A stretch of 34,444 nt of DNA. Source: an uncultured Alphaproteobacteria bacterium (lineage in GTDB: Bacteria > Pseudomonadota > Alphaproteobacteria > HIMB59 > GCA-002718135). The translations under genes were made by a program, and so were the position numbers. How positions within the stretch are numbered: the first letter of the stretch is position 1; each line of letters opens with the position of its first letter. Of this stretch, positions 1 to 8,412 are shown piece by piece. The notes below the pieces were generated by a model, which saw only the letters and a program-made list of their open reading frames with translations, was not told the origin of the DNA and ran no database searches. The stretch spans positions 1-34,444 of the forward strand of contig CACJSL010000009.1 of assembly GCA_902596065.1 (NCBI GenBank). Direction: 5' to 3'.

Positions 1-2
1 GA

Positions 3-533
3 AGAAATTCATTTATTCCCAATAATCAACCTAAAGATTCAATTGAAGAATATACAAGATATAATTTAAAGGGTTGGGAGGCAAATGAAAAAGTATTTGA
101 TAGTGATGCAGACATAGTTGATCATCAAGTAGCTATTATTGAATATGAGAATGGTGCAACTTTAGCTTTTCATACTAACATGCGTGTACCAGATGAATTC
201 AGAAGATTTGCTGTTATTGGAACTAATGGGATGGTTGAAGGAGATTTTGTAAGAGGTTTTTTAAAAGCTCATGATCAAAAAAATAATGTAATATTAGATG
301 AAAATTATGGAGCAGCTTTTGGCATGATAAAAGGTCATTATGGTGCAGATAGTTTAATGCTCAAAGATATTAATGAACATTTAATTAATTCTGAATCATC
401 GCCATTGCCAGTTGGAGTAATAGATTGTATGGAAGCAGGAATTGTTGCCATGAAGATAGATGAATCAAGAAAAAGTGGTAAAATAATTGATATAAGACCT
501 ACATGGAAAAATATAGATAGTATTCTTGGTTAA
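3..533 (+). CDS. Gfo/Idh/MocA-family oxidoreductase, C-terminal part (5' truncated by window edge)
   Basis: The frame is open from base 3, so the gene begins before the window; the ATG at 180 is internal. The visible ~176 residues fit the C-terminal substrate-binding domain of NAD(P)-dependent sugar dehydrogenases of the Gfo/Idh/MocA fold: a strand ending in ENGATLAFHTNM, then FAVIGTNGMVEGD, the usual pattern in which substituents of the active-site sheet are followed by a 'fragment/genome' type turn. The Rossmann domain with the catalytic EKP motif is outside the window. It ends 2 bases before the first permease gene, so it belongs to the same sugar-uptake operon and probably oxidises or isomerises the imported sugar or sugar acid. 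The substrate cannot be read from the sequence. Confidence 0.75.
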   Translation, partial: RNSFIPNNQPKDSIEEYTRYNLKGWEANEKVFDSDADIVDHQVAIIEYENGATLAFHTNMRVPDEFRRFAVIGTNGMVEGDFVRGFLKAHDQKNNVILDENYGAAFGMIKGHYGADSLMLKDINEHLINSESSPLPVGVIDCMEAGIVAMKIDESRKSGKIIDIRPTWKNIDSILG

Positions 534-535
534 AA

Positions 536-1441
536 ATGAAAATGAAAACTAAACTTAGGTCATACAATTCTCCTACTTTTTTAGCTTATGCTCTCATAGC
601 CCCAGCAGCTATTTATATTTTATGTATTGTTGCTTGGCCATTAATTGAAACTGTTAGATTATCTTTTACTAATTCAAGTTTAGCTGGAGAAGAATATATT
701 GGTTTTGAAAATTATGAAAAAATGATTTCGAGTAAAAAATTTAATAAAATTGTTATTAGAACTTTTGTTTGGATGTTTTTTTCTGTGAGTCTAAAATTAA
801 TAATTGGTTTAATAGGTGCAGTATTACTAAACGCGAATGTATTTGGAAGATCAGCTTTTAGAGTTTTAGTAATGCCTCCGTGGGTAGTGCCCATAGCTAT
901 TGGAATGCTTGGTTGGCTTTGGTTATATAATGGATATTTTGGAATAATAGCAGGAGTTGGAATGAGGACAGGAATATTAGACGGACCTTTTGGATTTCTA
1001 GCTTATAAACAAAGCGCTTTTATTTCAACAGTAATAGCTGATGTTTGGGTTGGCGTACCTATGGTAACAGTTTTTTTTCTTGCAGCTATGCAAGGTGTTC
1101 CAAAAGATTTATATGAAGCAGCCTATTGTGATGGCGCTTCAAGGTGGTCACGATTTTTTAGAATTACATTACCTCAAATAACACCTGTTATTGTGACTAT
1201 GTCAATACTGTCTGCTATTTGGACATTTAATTCCTTTGAAATTATTTGGATTTTAACTGAAGGAGGGCCAAGAGGAGCAACAACAACACTTATTATTGAT
1301 ACTTATAAGCAAGCTTTAGGTAACTATAAATTTGGAAGAGGCGCTGCAAGGGCAGTTGTAGTAATGATTTTGTTAACTTTATTTGCAGGCTTTTATTTAG
1401 CTTTACTTGCGAGAATAAACAAAAGGGTAGCTCATGAATAA
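536..1441 (+). CDS. Sugar ABC transporter permease, MalF/UgpA type
   Basis: 301-residue inner-membrane protein with about six hydrophobic segments (first at residues ~15-38). The cytoplasmic coupling loop carries the EAA motif, EAAYCDGASRWSRFFRITLP, at residues 194-213, which docks on the ATPase subunit; this is diagnostic of binding-protein-dependent importers of the carbohydrate-uptake-1 family. The start ATG lies 2 bases after the upstream oxidoreductase stop with no clear Shine-Dalgarno, consistent with translational coupling. A second ATG two codons later is possible. The gene overlaps the next permease by 8 bases, so the two subunits are made together as the heterodimeric channel. Substrate unknown; the oxidoreductase partner and downstream amino-sugar genes suggest a sugar or sugar derivative. 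Confidence 0.9.
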   Translation: MKMKTKLRSYNSPTFLAYALIAPAAIYILCIVAWPLIETVRLSFTNSSLAGEEYIGFENYEKMISSKKFNKIVIRTFVWMFFSVSLKLIIGLIGAVLLNANVFGRSAFRVLVMPPWVVPIAIGMLGWLWLYNGYFGIIAGVGMRTGILDGPFGFLAYKQSAFISTVIADVWVGVPMVTVFFLAAMQGVPKDLYEAAYCDGASRWSRFFRITLPQITPVIVTMSILSAIWTFNSFEIIWILTEGGPRGATTTLIIDTYKQALGNYKFGRGAARAVVVMILLTLFAGFYLALLARINKRVAHE

Positions 1442-2273
1442 ATATACAATTTTAGAAAAATTATTAATTTATTTTGGAATTTTAATATTTATGACATTTA
1501 TTCTTTTACCTTTTGTTGAAATGTTTTATGCCTCTTTAAGGCCTTTAGACCATTTATTTAGATCACCTTATCAATTTTATTCAGATGATCTTTCATTTTG
1601 GGCATATAGTGAAATGTGGAAAACTGTTCCTATGCTTGGACGTTACATTTTTAATAGTTTTTTTCTTGCAACAGTAACTTCTTTATTAACTTTATTATTT
1701 GTTATTCCAGCAGCTTATTCATATGCAAGATTCAATTTTCCTGCAAAGAATACTAGTTTGTATCTTTTACTTGCAATTAATATGTTTTCTGGTGCTGTAC
1801 TATTAATACCGTTATATAAATTATTAAGAACATTTGGTTTGTTAAATACTTATCAAGCAATGATAGTTCCAGGAGTAGCTTTTTTAATTCCTACTTCAAT
1901 TTGGTTATTAAAATCATATTTTGAAAAAATTCCAATTGAATTAGAAGAAGCTGCCTTTTGTGATGGAGCTACAAGAATTCAAATACTTAGACATGTTATA
2001 GCTCCTTTAAGTACACCTGGTTTAGTTGTTGTAGGTATCTATGCATTTATAGGTTCGTATGCTCAACAATTTTTATTTGCAATTTCATTTAATCAAAAGA
2101 AAGAATTTATGCCTATACCTGCAGGTCTTTATGAATTTATTGGTTACACTACTGTTAAATGGAATGAAATGATGGCTGCTTCCTTAGTAGGTATAGCTCC
2201 TGTTCTCCTTGTTTTTTTATTTTTACAAAAGTATATTGTGGAAGGATTAACAGCAGGAGCTGTAAAAAACTAG
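1434..2273 (+). CDS. Sugar ABC transporter permease, MalG/UgpE type
   Basis: 279-residue membrane protein, second half of the permease pair. It starts inside the previous gene (8-base overlap). The first membrane segment is at residues ~11-33 and the EAA coupling loop, EEAAFCDGATRIQILRHVIA, at ~171-190. The C-terminus ends in the typical MalG-like QKYIVEGLTAGAVKN. Length and motif order match the carbohydrate-uptake-1 family. The following 104-base gap and a strong Shine-Dalgarno before the binding protein suggest separate or boosted expression of the latter. No ATPase gene follows, so the system either has one upstream of the window or borrows another MsmK/UgpC-type ATPase such as the one encoded at 16829-17908 (inference). 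Confidence 0.9.
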   Translation: MNKYTILEKLLIYFGILIFMTFILLPFVEMFYASLRPLDHLFRSPYQFYSDDLSFWAYSEMWKTVPMLGRYIFNSFFLATVTSLLTLLFVIPAAYSYARFNFPAKNTSLYLLLAINMFSGAVLLIPLYKLLRTFGLLNTYQAMIVPGVAFLIPTSIWLLKSYFEKIPIELEEAAFCDGATRIQILRHVIAPLSTPGLVVVGIYAFIGSYAQQFLFAISFNQKKEFMPIPAGLYEFIGYTTVKWNEMMAASLVGIAPVLLVFLFLQKYIVEGLTAGAVKN

Positions 2274-2377
2274 AAAAACAGTCCCTTTTTTTTTAAAAAT
2301 AAACAATATTCTTACTTGATACACTTCTAGTATTAACTTAATCATAATAGTTATAAATATAATTATACGGAGGAAAT
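2274..2377 (+). promoter_or_regulatory. Leader/possible promoter and strong ribosome binding site of sugar-binding protein gene
   Basis: A T-run at 2285-2294 has no stem before it, so I do not call it a terminator. A TTGATA at 2316-2321 could serve as a -35, but no good -10 stands at 17 bases (only TAATCA at 2339-2344), so the promoter is weakly supported. The Shine-Dalgarno GGAGGAAA at 2369-2376 directly before ATG 2378 is very strong, as expected for an abundant periplasmic protein. The stretch 2369-2383 is complementary, with one 3-base bulge, to the proposed small RNA at 16640-16717. Confidence 0.45.
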
Positions 2378-3589
2378 ATGAAATTTACCTTTATTAAAAC
2401 AACACTTATTGCTTTTGTAGTGTCTCTGTTTAGCTCATTTCATTTAATGGCTACAGACATGCATGGTGTTATGTGTGGTGGTGAAATTCGACCTGCAGAC
2501 CAAGCTGTAGTAGATCAATTTATGGCAGATAATCCTGGTGTTAATGTTACTATGGAAGCTGTTCCTTGGGGAACTTGCCAAGATAAAGTTATAAACTTGG
2601 CCATAGCAGGAGATCCTGTGAGTTTTTCTTATGTAGGATCAAGAACTCTAAAAGGTTTAGCTGAAAATGGACATATTGTTGCTGTTAATATTCCTGATTC
2701 ACAAAAGAAAATGTATCAACCAGGTATATTAGACACAGTATCTTACAAAGGGGAAATTTGGGGATACCCTCATGCTTTTTCTACAAAAGCCCTTTTTATG
2801 AATTGCGGTATTCTTGAACAAGCTGGTTTAGCTTGCAATGGCCCACAGTCTTGGGATGAGCTTTATGCAATGGCTGAAACTATTAAAAATAATACAGGAA
2901 TTGCAGGTATTGGTTTAACCGGAAAAGATTTTGATAATACTATGCATCAATTTTTGAACTATCTTTATAGTAATGGGGGACAAGTAATTGATCCTGATAC
3001 TAATGAAATAACTTTAGATAGTCCGAATACTGTTGAAACTTTAGAGTTTTATGCAAAGTTAGCAAATGTTTCTCAAGAAGGACCGTTAGCTTGGGAACGT
3101 TCCCAGTTAACTGAACTATTTAATGATGAAAAAATAGCTATGTATATCAATGGTCCTTGGGGAGCTGGGCAACATAAAGAAGAACTTAGTGTGAAAACTG
3201 TAAGAATTCCTGCTGGTCCAAATGGTAGCCAAGGAACACTTTTAATCACTGATAGTGTTGCAGTCTTTAATAATACTGGTCATGAAGATATGGCGAGTGC
3301 TCTTGTAGCTCAGCTTACTTCAGGTGATGCTCAATATGATTTAGATACTAGTTGGGGTCTAACTCCAATTATGCAATATCCTCAAATTGGTAAGGTAGCG
3401 CCATACAATACAGATTATTGGATGATGTTTATTGATGCCATTGCAGATGGAGGTCCTGAACCTCTATTTGTAGATTATAAAGCTTTTCAATCAGTTATGA
3501 ATTCTATGATTCAAGGAGCAATTCTTGGAGAAGGAGATGCGGCTGATTTAGTTGCTGAAGCAGCTGAAGAATTGGAAGAGTATAAATAG
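2378..3589 (+). CDS. Sugar ABC transporter substrate-binding protein (extracellular, family 1)
   Basis: 403-residue periplasmic solute-binding protein. It begins with a signal peptide (KTT, then a hydrophobic stretch to about residue 25, ending LMA before TDMHG). The mature part shows the family-1 pattern: an N-terminal lobe with VVDQFMADNPGVNVTMEAVP (residues ~44-63), a hinge region WGYPHAFSTKALFMN, and a later AMYINGPWG loop, as in MalE/UgpB-like proteins. It delivers sugar to the two upstream permeases. The gene order is unusual in that the binding protein comes last, with its own strong ribosome binding site. It is closed by a perfect hairpin terminator at 3604-3630. Ligand specificity is not readable; amino sugars are plausible from the genes that follow. 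Confidence 0.92.
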   Translation: MKFTFIKTTLIAFVVSLFSSFHLMATDMHGVMCGGEIRPADQAVVDQFMADNPGVNVTMEAVPWGTCQDKVINLAIAGDPVSFSYVGSRTLKGLAENGHIVAVNIPDSQKKMYQPGILDTVSYKGEIWGYPHAFSTKALFMNCGILEQAGLACNGPQSWDELYAMAETIKNNTGIAGIGLTGKDFDNTMHQFLNYLYSNGGQVIDPDTNEITLDSPNTVETLEFYAKLANVSQEGPLAWERSQLTELFNDEKIAMYINGPWGAGQHKEELSVKTVRIPAGPNGSQGTLLITDSVAVFNNTGHEDMASALVAQLTSGDAQYDLDTSWGLTPIMQYPQIGKVAPYNTDYWMMFIDAIADGGPEPLFVDYKAFQSVMNSMIQGAILGEGDAADLVAEAAEELEEYK

Positions 3590-3603
3590 ACAAATTTTAA
3601 AAT

Positions 3604-3630
3604 AAGGACTGCCTTTTGGCAGTCCTTTTT
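3604..3630 (+). terminator. Rho-independent terminator of the first sugar ABC operon
   Basis: Perfect 10-bp stem AAGGACTGCC (3604-3613) / GGCAGTCCTT (3618-3627) with a TTTT loop, running into a T-run. It lies 14 bases after the binding-protein stop. The A-rich 5' side makes it a possible weak terminator on the other strand, but nothing converges here. Confidence 0.93.
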
Positions 3631-3658
3631 ATTTAGTATAAAAATTTTCTAAACAATT

Positions 3659-3705
3659 TTGATATTTAATAGATAATAATCTTAAATTATTAATGTATAT
3701 ATAAT
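3659..3705 (+). promoter_or_regulatory. Possible glmS promoter (near-leaderless message)
   Basis: A perfect TATAAT lies at 3700-3705, only 5 bases before the glmS ATG at 3711. If it is the -10, the message would be essentially leaderless, which fits the absence of any Shine-Dalgarno in front of glmS. An upstream TTGATA at 3659-3664 could instead pair with a weaker -10 around 3682-3690. In such A+T-rich DNA a chance TATAAT is common, so this is tentative. Confidence 0.3.
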
Positions 3706-3710
3706 ATTCA

Positions 3711-5516
3711 ATGTGTGGAATTGTCGGTATTGCTAGCAAAAATAATTGTATAGATAATATTTTGTCTGGATTATATTCTCTTGAGTACAGAGGCTATGAT
3801 TCATCAGGATTAGCAACAATAAAAAATAATCATTTTGAATATAGTAAAAATATTGGTAAAATTTCTAATTTACAAAAATCTGTTAAAAATAATAAATTAA
3901 CTGGAAACGTTGTAATTGCTCATACTAGGTGGGCAACTCATGGCAAACCTTCTATAAAAAATTGTCATCCATTTATAAAAGATAATTGTGTTTTAGTTCA
4001 TAATGGTATCATAGAAAATTATACAGATTTAATAAATTATTATTCAATAAAACAAAAAAATATTAAATCAGATACGGATACTGAAATAATTGCTGAAATA
4101 TACAATAAGCTATTAAATGAATTTAATAATCCTATTGAAGCTATCAAAAACCTAAATAAAAAAATAGTAGGATCATTTTCTTTTGCATTTTTAGTTCATG
4201 GATCAAAATCAATATATGTAACAAGAAGAGGGAGCCCTTTAGTCTTAGGGAGCGGAGAAGGATTTAATGCTGTTAGTTCTGATGTCTTGGGTTTGCCAGA
4301 TAATACAAAAGAAATTATTTTTTTAGAGGAAAATGATATTGCCGAAGTAAATGATTCTTCAATTCTAATTTATGATAAAAATAAAATCATCAAGAGAGAA
4401 AAACATAAATTTATTCCAAAAAAAGAATTTAAAGTTAAAGGAAATTACAAACATTTTATGGAAAAAGAAATTTTTCATCAACCAATAAGTATTGAAGATA
4501 CAATTTTGAATTTTGCTGATAAAAAAAGAAAAGTTGTTTATTTACCTAAAACCAATATTAAATTTAATGAATTTTCAAACATCATTATAGTTGCTTGTGG
4601 AACAGCTTACCATTCTTGTATGGTGGCAAAATATTGGATTGAAGAGATGACTGACTTCAATGTTTCAATCGATATTGCATCTGAATATAGATATCGCAAA
4701 AATAAAGTTAATAAAAATTCATTTGGAATAGTTGTATCTCAGTCAGGTGAAACTATGGACACCTTAAAATGTTTAAATAAATTTAAAAAAAATAATATTT
4801 TCACAATATCTATAGTAAATGTTTTAAATAGCTCAATTGCAAGGTTAAGTGATTTTATTTTACCTACTTTAGCTGGTCCTGAAATAGGAGTCGCTTCCAC
4901 AAAAGCTTTTACTTCTCAATTATCTGTTTTAGCTCTATTTGTACTTAATCTTCAGCAAGGAAGTAAAAATATTAATAAGATTTTTTTTAATTCTATTTTT
5001 AGTATCCGCAAATCTGTTAAAGAAATTTTAAAAAAAGAAAATGAATTTAAGAAAATAGCTAAAAAATTAGTTGATACTAAAAGCATTTTTTATATTGGTA
5101 GAGGTGCCATGTATCCTATTGCATTAGAAGGCGCTTTAAAGTTAAAAGAAATTACCTATAAGCATTGTGAAGGCTATGCCGCTGGAGAACTAAAACATGG
5201 TCCGTTAGCCTTAATTGAAAATAATATACCCGTTATTGTTTTAGCTCCTTTTGATGAAAATTATTCTAAATTACTCTCAAATATACAAGAGGTTAAAGCT
5301 AGAGGTGGAAGAATTATTATGATTACAGATAGGGATGGTGCAAAAAAAGTAAAAAAATATTGTGATCAAATTGTAATAATACCAAAAACAAATTTTTTAA
5401 CATCCCCAATATTATATTCGATACCAGTCCAGTTAATTGCTTATTATTTAGCAGTTTTTCTTGGAACAGATGTCGATCAACCAAGAAATTTAGCGAAATC
5501 TGTTACTGTAGAATAA
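3711..5516 (+). CDS. glmS: Glutamine--fructose-6-phosphate aminotransferase (isomerizing)
   Basis: Makes glucosamine-6-phosphate from fructose-6-phosphate and glutamine, the first step to UDP-GlcNAc for peptidoglycan and lipid A. 601 residues, the usual length. The N-terminus MCGIVGI gives the Ntn-hydrolase nucleophile Cys2; HTRWATHG and DTDTE follow in the glutaminase domain (to ~residue 240). Two SIS sugar-isomerase domains follow: ACGTAYHSC and SQSGETMDT in the first, CEGYAAGELKHGPLAL in the second, and the classical C-terminus DQPRNLAKSVTVE. It sits beside the catabolic genes nagA and an SIS-type deaminase, so synthesis and breakdown of glucosamine-6-phosphate are encoded side by side. 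It converges on the next gene with a 2-base gap. No ribozyme-like leader is visible upstream. Confidence 0.97.
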   Translation: MCGIVGIASKNNCIDNILSGLYSLEYRGYDSSGLATIKNNHFEYSKNIGKISNLQKSVKNNKLTGNVVIAHTRWATHGKPSIKNCHPFIKDNCVLVHNGIIENYTDLINYYSIKQKNIKSDTDTEIIAEIYNKLLNEFNNPIEAIKNLNKKIVGSFSFAFLVHGSKSIYVTRRGSPLVLGSGEGFNAVSSDVLGLPDNTKEIIFLEENDIAEVNDSSILIYDKNKIIKREKHKFIPKKEFKVKGNYKHFMEKEIFHQPISIEDTILNFADKKRKVVYLPKTNIKFNEFSNIIIVACGTAYHSCMVAKYWIEEMTDFNVSIDIASEYRYRKNKVNKNSFGIVVSQSGETMDTLKCLNKFKKNNIFTISIVNVLNSSIARLSDFILPTLAGPEIGVASTKAFTSQLSVLALFVLNLQQGSKNINKIFFNSIFSIRKSVKEILKKENEFKKIAKKLVDTKSIFYIGRGAMYPIALEGALKLKEITYKHCEGYAAGELKHGPLALIENNIPVIVLAPFDENYSKLLSNIQEVKARGGRIIMITDRDGAKKVKKYCDQIVIIPKTNFLTSPILYSIPVQLIAYYLAVFLGTDVDQPRNLAKSVTVE

Positions 5517-5518
5517 TT

Positions 5519-6247
5519 TTACTTTAATTTATTATTGATAAAAGCATATTTTTTTTCTAAAATTTTATTATGTTTTTTGCTATTAGGTAAATTGGAACTT
5601 AAGTAAAAAGGAAAAGGATTTTGATTTTTTAATTTTGAAGACATTTCAAGCCACAAGGAATTCAAAATAAATATTCCTGCAATTGTAGAAGATGAAGTTA
5701 CTCCAAAATCTTTATAATTTATTAAAGTATCACCTATAGGACTGTAATTATCTATATAAATATCGTTATAGAAATAAAGTTTTGATTTTTTGATTTTTTT
5801 CAACTTATCTGAATAAGTTTTAGAAGTTACACCGATAACATATATTTTTTTATTTTTCATTATCTTTGCTATTTCTATAGATAATTGATTAATACCACTG
5901 GTTGAAAAAATAATTATAGAGTCATTTTTAGTAAAATTATATTTCTTTAAAATATTTTTAGCTAATTTTGGATTTCTTTCATACTCTGATGCTTTTTTTA
6001 TGCCATAAGAAAAATCTATTCTTTTATCTAAAATTGGAGTAACCCCAGCAAATGCTCCAGCTCTATGCAAACATTCTTCTGCTATACAATGATTATGACC
6101 AGTACCAAAAACATACACAATTCCTCCATTAACATAGTTGTTGGATAATTTGCTAGCAATTAATTTAATCTTATTTCTTTCATTTTTAGAAATTTTTTTT
6201 AATATTGAGGATAATTTTTTAGAAAAAATATCTATAGAGTTTTTCAT
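5519..6247 (-). CDS. SIS-domain sugar-phosphate-binding protein (UPF0309-like)
   Basis: 242-residue single-SIS-domain protein. GGIVYVFGTGHNHCIAEE near residues 36-53, a second phosphate loop FSTSGINQLSIE, and GVTSSSTIAGIFILNSLW match the UPF0309 group of SIS proteins, whose members bind phosphosugars and have no settled reaction. Family length is about 240-250, so it is complete. It is transcribed away from nagA and towards glmS. The first gap of 62 bases is shared with nagA as a divergent promoter region. Placement between glmS and nagA suggests a role in amino-sugar metabolism, for example a phosphosugar isomerase, or a MurQ-like lyase (MurQ is also an SIS protein); that is inference. Confidence 0.8.
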   Translation of the reverse strand: MKNSIDIFSKKLSSILKKISKNERNKIKLIASKLSNNYVNGGIVYVFGTGHNHCIAEECLHRAGAFAGVTPILDKRIDFSYGIKKASEYERNPKLAKNILKKYNFTKNDSIIIFSTSGINQLSIEIAKIMKNKKIYVIGVTSKTYSDKLKKIKKSKLYFYNDIYIDNYSPIGDTLINYKDFGVTSSSTIAGIFILNSLWLEMSSKLKNQNPFPFYLSSNLPNSKKHNKILEKKYAFINNKLK

Positions 6248-6255
6248 AGATAGCT

Positions 6256-6302
6256 TATAATGAAAAAACGAATCAAAAAAAATTAAAATTATTAATTTAG
6301 GA
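6256..6302 (+). promoter_or_regulatory. Candidate -10 and ribosome binding site for nagA
   Basis: In the 62-base divergent gap, TATAAT at 6256-6261 is a possible -10 for nagA, with its -35 falling inside the start of the divergent SIS gene. AGGA at 6299-6302 is spaced 7 bases from the TTG at 6310 and supports that unusual start codon. Confidence 0.35.
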
Positions 6303-6309
6303 AATTATC

Positions 6310-7392
6310 TTGATATCTTTAAAAGGCAAAATTGTTAACTTTGACGAAACCTTCAATGGAGAAATAATTTTCAATAAAAAAATAGATAAAATCATAAGGT
6401 CAAAATCTATACAAAATGAAGATTATATAATTCCTGGATTTATAGATCTGCATTGCCATGGAGCTAATGGTTTTGATACAATGGATGGATGGAATTCTAT
6501 TAAAAAAATGTCAGCATATCATCTGAGTAATGGCACTACATCTATTTTACCAACGACTTGGACTAGTACAATAGAACATACATTTAACGCACTAAAAGAG
6601 TTTCAAAACTATAAGAATACTAACACTAATATATTAGGTGTTCATTTAGAGGGGCCTTTTATCAATCCAAACAAGCTAGGGGCACAACCTCCGCTAACGA
6701 TAAATCCATCAATTGAATTTATTAAAAAATTGATAGATGTTGCCCCGATTAAAGTTATCACTCTTGCTCCAGAGTTAGATGGCATGGATGAATTTATTTA
6801 TCATTTAGACAAGCTTAAAATTAATATTCAATTTGGCCATTCTTTAGCTGATTTTGAATGTTGTGCTAAATTTATGAATAAATATAGTATTGGATTTACG
6901 CATCTTTATAACGCTATGTCGGGTAATCATCACAGAAGTTCGGGGGTTTTAGGTGCTGCTTTAGAATTAGGATCTTTTGCAGAAATTATTTGTGATCTTA
7001 ATCATGTTAACGAAACTTCTATTAAGATTGCTAAAAAATGTATTAAAAATTTGTATGCTGTTAGTGATTCAATGGGAGCTACTGGATTAGAAAATGGCAT
7101 ATATAATTTTTTTGGAGTTGATATTGAAAAAATAGATAAAAAAGCTGTTGTTAAAAAAACTAATGCTTTAGCTGGAAGTGTAATCAATATGCATGATACT
7201 TTTTCTAATTTAATTAAATTAAAATTTTCTTTAAATGAAGCTGTTAAAATGACTAGTTACAATGCTGCTCAATATATACAAGAAAATGAGCTGGGATATA
7301 TCGGAGAAAATAAAATATCTAATATTTTAGTTTTAGATAAAACTTTTAAAATTAAACAAATATATTTAAATGGAATTAAAATTAATGAATAA
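6310..7392 (+). CDS. nagA: N-acetylglucosamine-6-phosphate deacetylase
   Basis: Removes acetate from GlcNAc-6-phosphate to give glucosamine-6-phosphate. 360 residues, amidohydrolase superfamily. The metal-site motif DLHCHGANGFDT gives H-x-H early (~residue 48). GVHLEGPFINPNKLGAQPP carries the conserved Glu metal ligand, FGHSLADFE and FTHLYNAMSG the later His residues, and AVSDSMGATG the catalytic Asp, all in family order. The start is TTG at 6310, chosen because AGGA precedes it at good spacing and the first residues ISLKGKIVNFDE form the usual N-terminal strand. It overlaps the next gene by 8 bases (start at 7385), so the deacetylase and deaminase are translationally coupled. Confidence 0.95.
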   Translation: MISLKGKIVNFDETFNGEIIFNKKIDKIIRSKSIQNEDYIIPGFIDLHCHGANGFDTMDGWNSIKKMSAYHLSNGTTSILPTTWTSTIEHTFNALKEFQNYKNTNTNILGVHLEGPFINPNKLGAQPPLTINPSIEFIKKLIDVAPIKVITLAPELDGMDEFIYHLDKLKINIQFGHSLADFECCAKFMNKYSIGFTHLYNAMSGNHHRSSGVLGAALELGSFAEIICDLNHVNETSIKIAKKCIKNLYAVSDSMGATGLENGIYNFFGVDIEKIDKKAVVKKTNALAGSVINMHDTFSNLIKLKFSLNEAVKMTSYNAAQYIQENELGYIGENKISNILVLDKTFKIKQIYLNGIKINE

Positions 7393-8407
7393 TTCAAAAG
7401 TATTAGAAGAAGCATTAAGTATACCATCCATAATTGAAAATTTTTCAAATATTGATAATAATCCTTATATAGAAACAGCTAATTTGATTAATCAAAAAAA
7501 AATTAAATATATTGTTACTATAGCTAGAGGAACATCAGATTGTGCTGCCCTTTATAGCTCTTATATTTTTGCTAAATATCTCGGTCTACCTACTTATAGT
7601 ATGCCTCCTTCAATTATTACTCTTGAAAAATCCCATTTTGATTTTTCAGAGGCTTTAGTTATTATAATTACTCAATCAGGTAAAAGTTCTGACTTAATTG
7701 AATGTGAAAAAAAATCAAAAGAAATGGGAGCAAAAACTATTTTAATTTCAAATAATGAAAATAGCCCAATAAATAATCAGTCTAACTATTTTTTTAATAT
7801 GTTTGCAGATGAGGAGAAAAGTGTTGCTGCAACTAAATCATTTGTTCAAACTTTGTTAATATTAATAAAGTTTGTTTTTTATTGCTTAGAAAAAAAAGAT
7901 ATAAATGACGATATAAAAAATTTAAGTGAGTTTCTTTTGAAAGATTCTAATAATCAGTGGGAAACGGAGATAGTAGACAATACCATTAATACAGGATTTA
8001 TACTTGGCAGAGGTGTGGGCTTTGCACTTTCAAATGAAATATCTCTTAAGTTTAAAGAATTATGCCAAGAAATGATAGAGCCATTTAGTAGTGCTGAAGT
8101 TATGCATGGGCCTAAAAGTTTAATTCAAGACTCATTTAAACTCTTTATTTTAGAAATGAATGACAACAGTGGTTTAACTGTTAAAAAAGATAGTAATGAA
8201 ATTACCAATTATACAAAATTAATTTATAATATTTCTTCAAATAATGAATCCAAAACAAGCTTTTTCTATCCACCAAATAAAATAACTGAATTAGATTCAG
8301 TGGTAATGATGACAAAATTTTATCCTTGGATCATCCGCTATTCTTTAAGCAAAGGACTTAATCCTGATAAACCACGTTATTTAACAAAAATAACAGAAAC
8401 ATTTTAA
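7385..8407 (+). CDS. SIS-type glucosamine-6-phosphate deaminase (NagB-II/AgaS-like)
   Basis: 340 residues with two SIS domains, homologous to the isomerase half of GlmS but without the glutaminase domain: ARGTSDCAALYSS and ITQSGKSSDLIECEKK in domain 1, GRGVGFALSNEISLKFKE and SSAEVMHGPKSL in domain 2, C-terminus DKPRYLTKITETF. This is the NagB-II pattern, an alternative to the Rossmann-like NagB, converting glucosamine-6-phosphate to fructose-6-phosphate and ammonia. I place the start at ATG 7385 (8-base overlap with nagA). An in-frame ATG at 7370 would add five residues, but nothing like a ribosome binding site precedes it. Context (directly after nagA) supports deaminase over other SIS activities such as fructosamine deglycase. 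Confidence 0.85.
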   Translation: MNNSKVLEEALSIPSIIENFSNIDNNPYIETANLINQKKIKYIVTIARGTSDCAALYSSYIFAKYLGLPTYSMPPSIITLEKSHFDFSEALVIIITQSGKSSDLIECEKKSKEMGAKTILISNNENSPINNQSNYFFNMFADEEKSVAATKSFVQTLLILIKFVFYCLEKKDINDDIKNLSEFLLKDSNNQWETEIVDNTINTGFILGRGVGFALSNEISLKFKELCQEMIEPFSSAEVMHGPKSLIQDSFKLFILEMNDNSGLTVKKDSNEITNYTKLIYNISSNNESKTSFFYPPNKITELDSVVMMTKFYPWIIRYSLSKGLNPDKPRYLTKITETF

Positions 8408-8412
8408 AACAT

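Noticed and set aside
2281-2300. T-run after the second permease as a terminator
   Set aside because: No inverted repeat of useful length or G+C content precedes it.
3631-3710. glmS-type ribozyme or other leader riboswitch before glmS
   Set aside because: The stretch is almost pure A/T, with no conserved core or stable stem visible.
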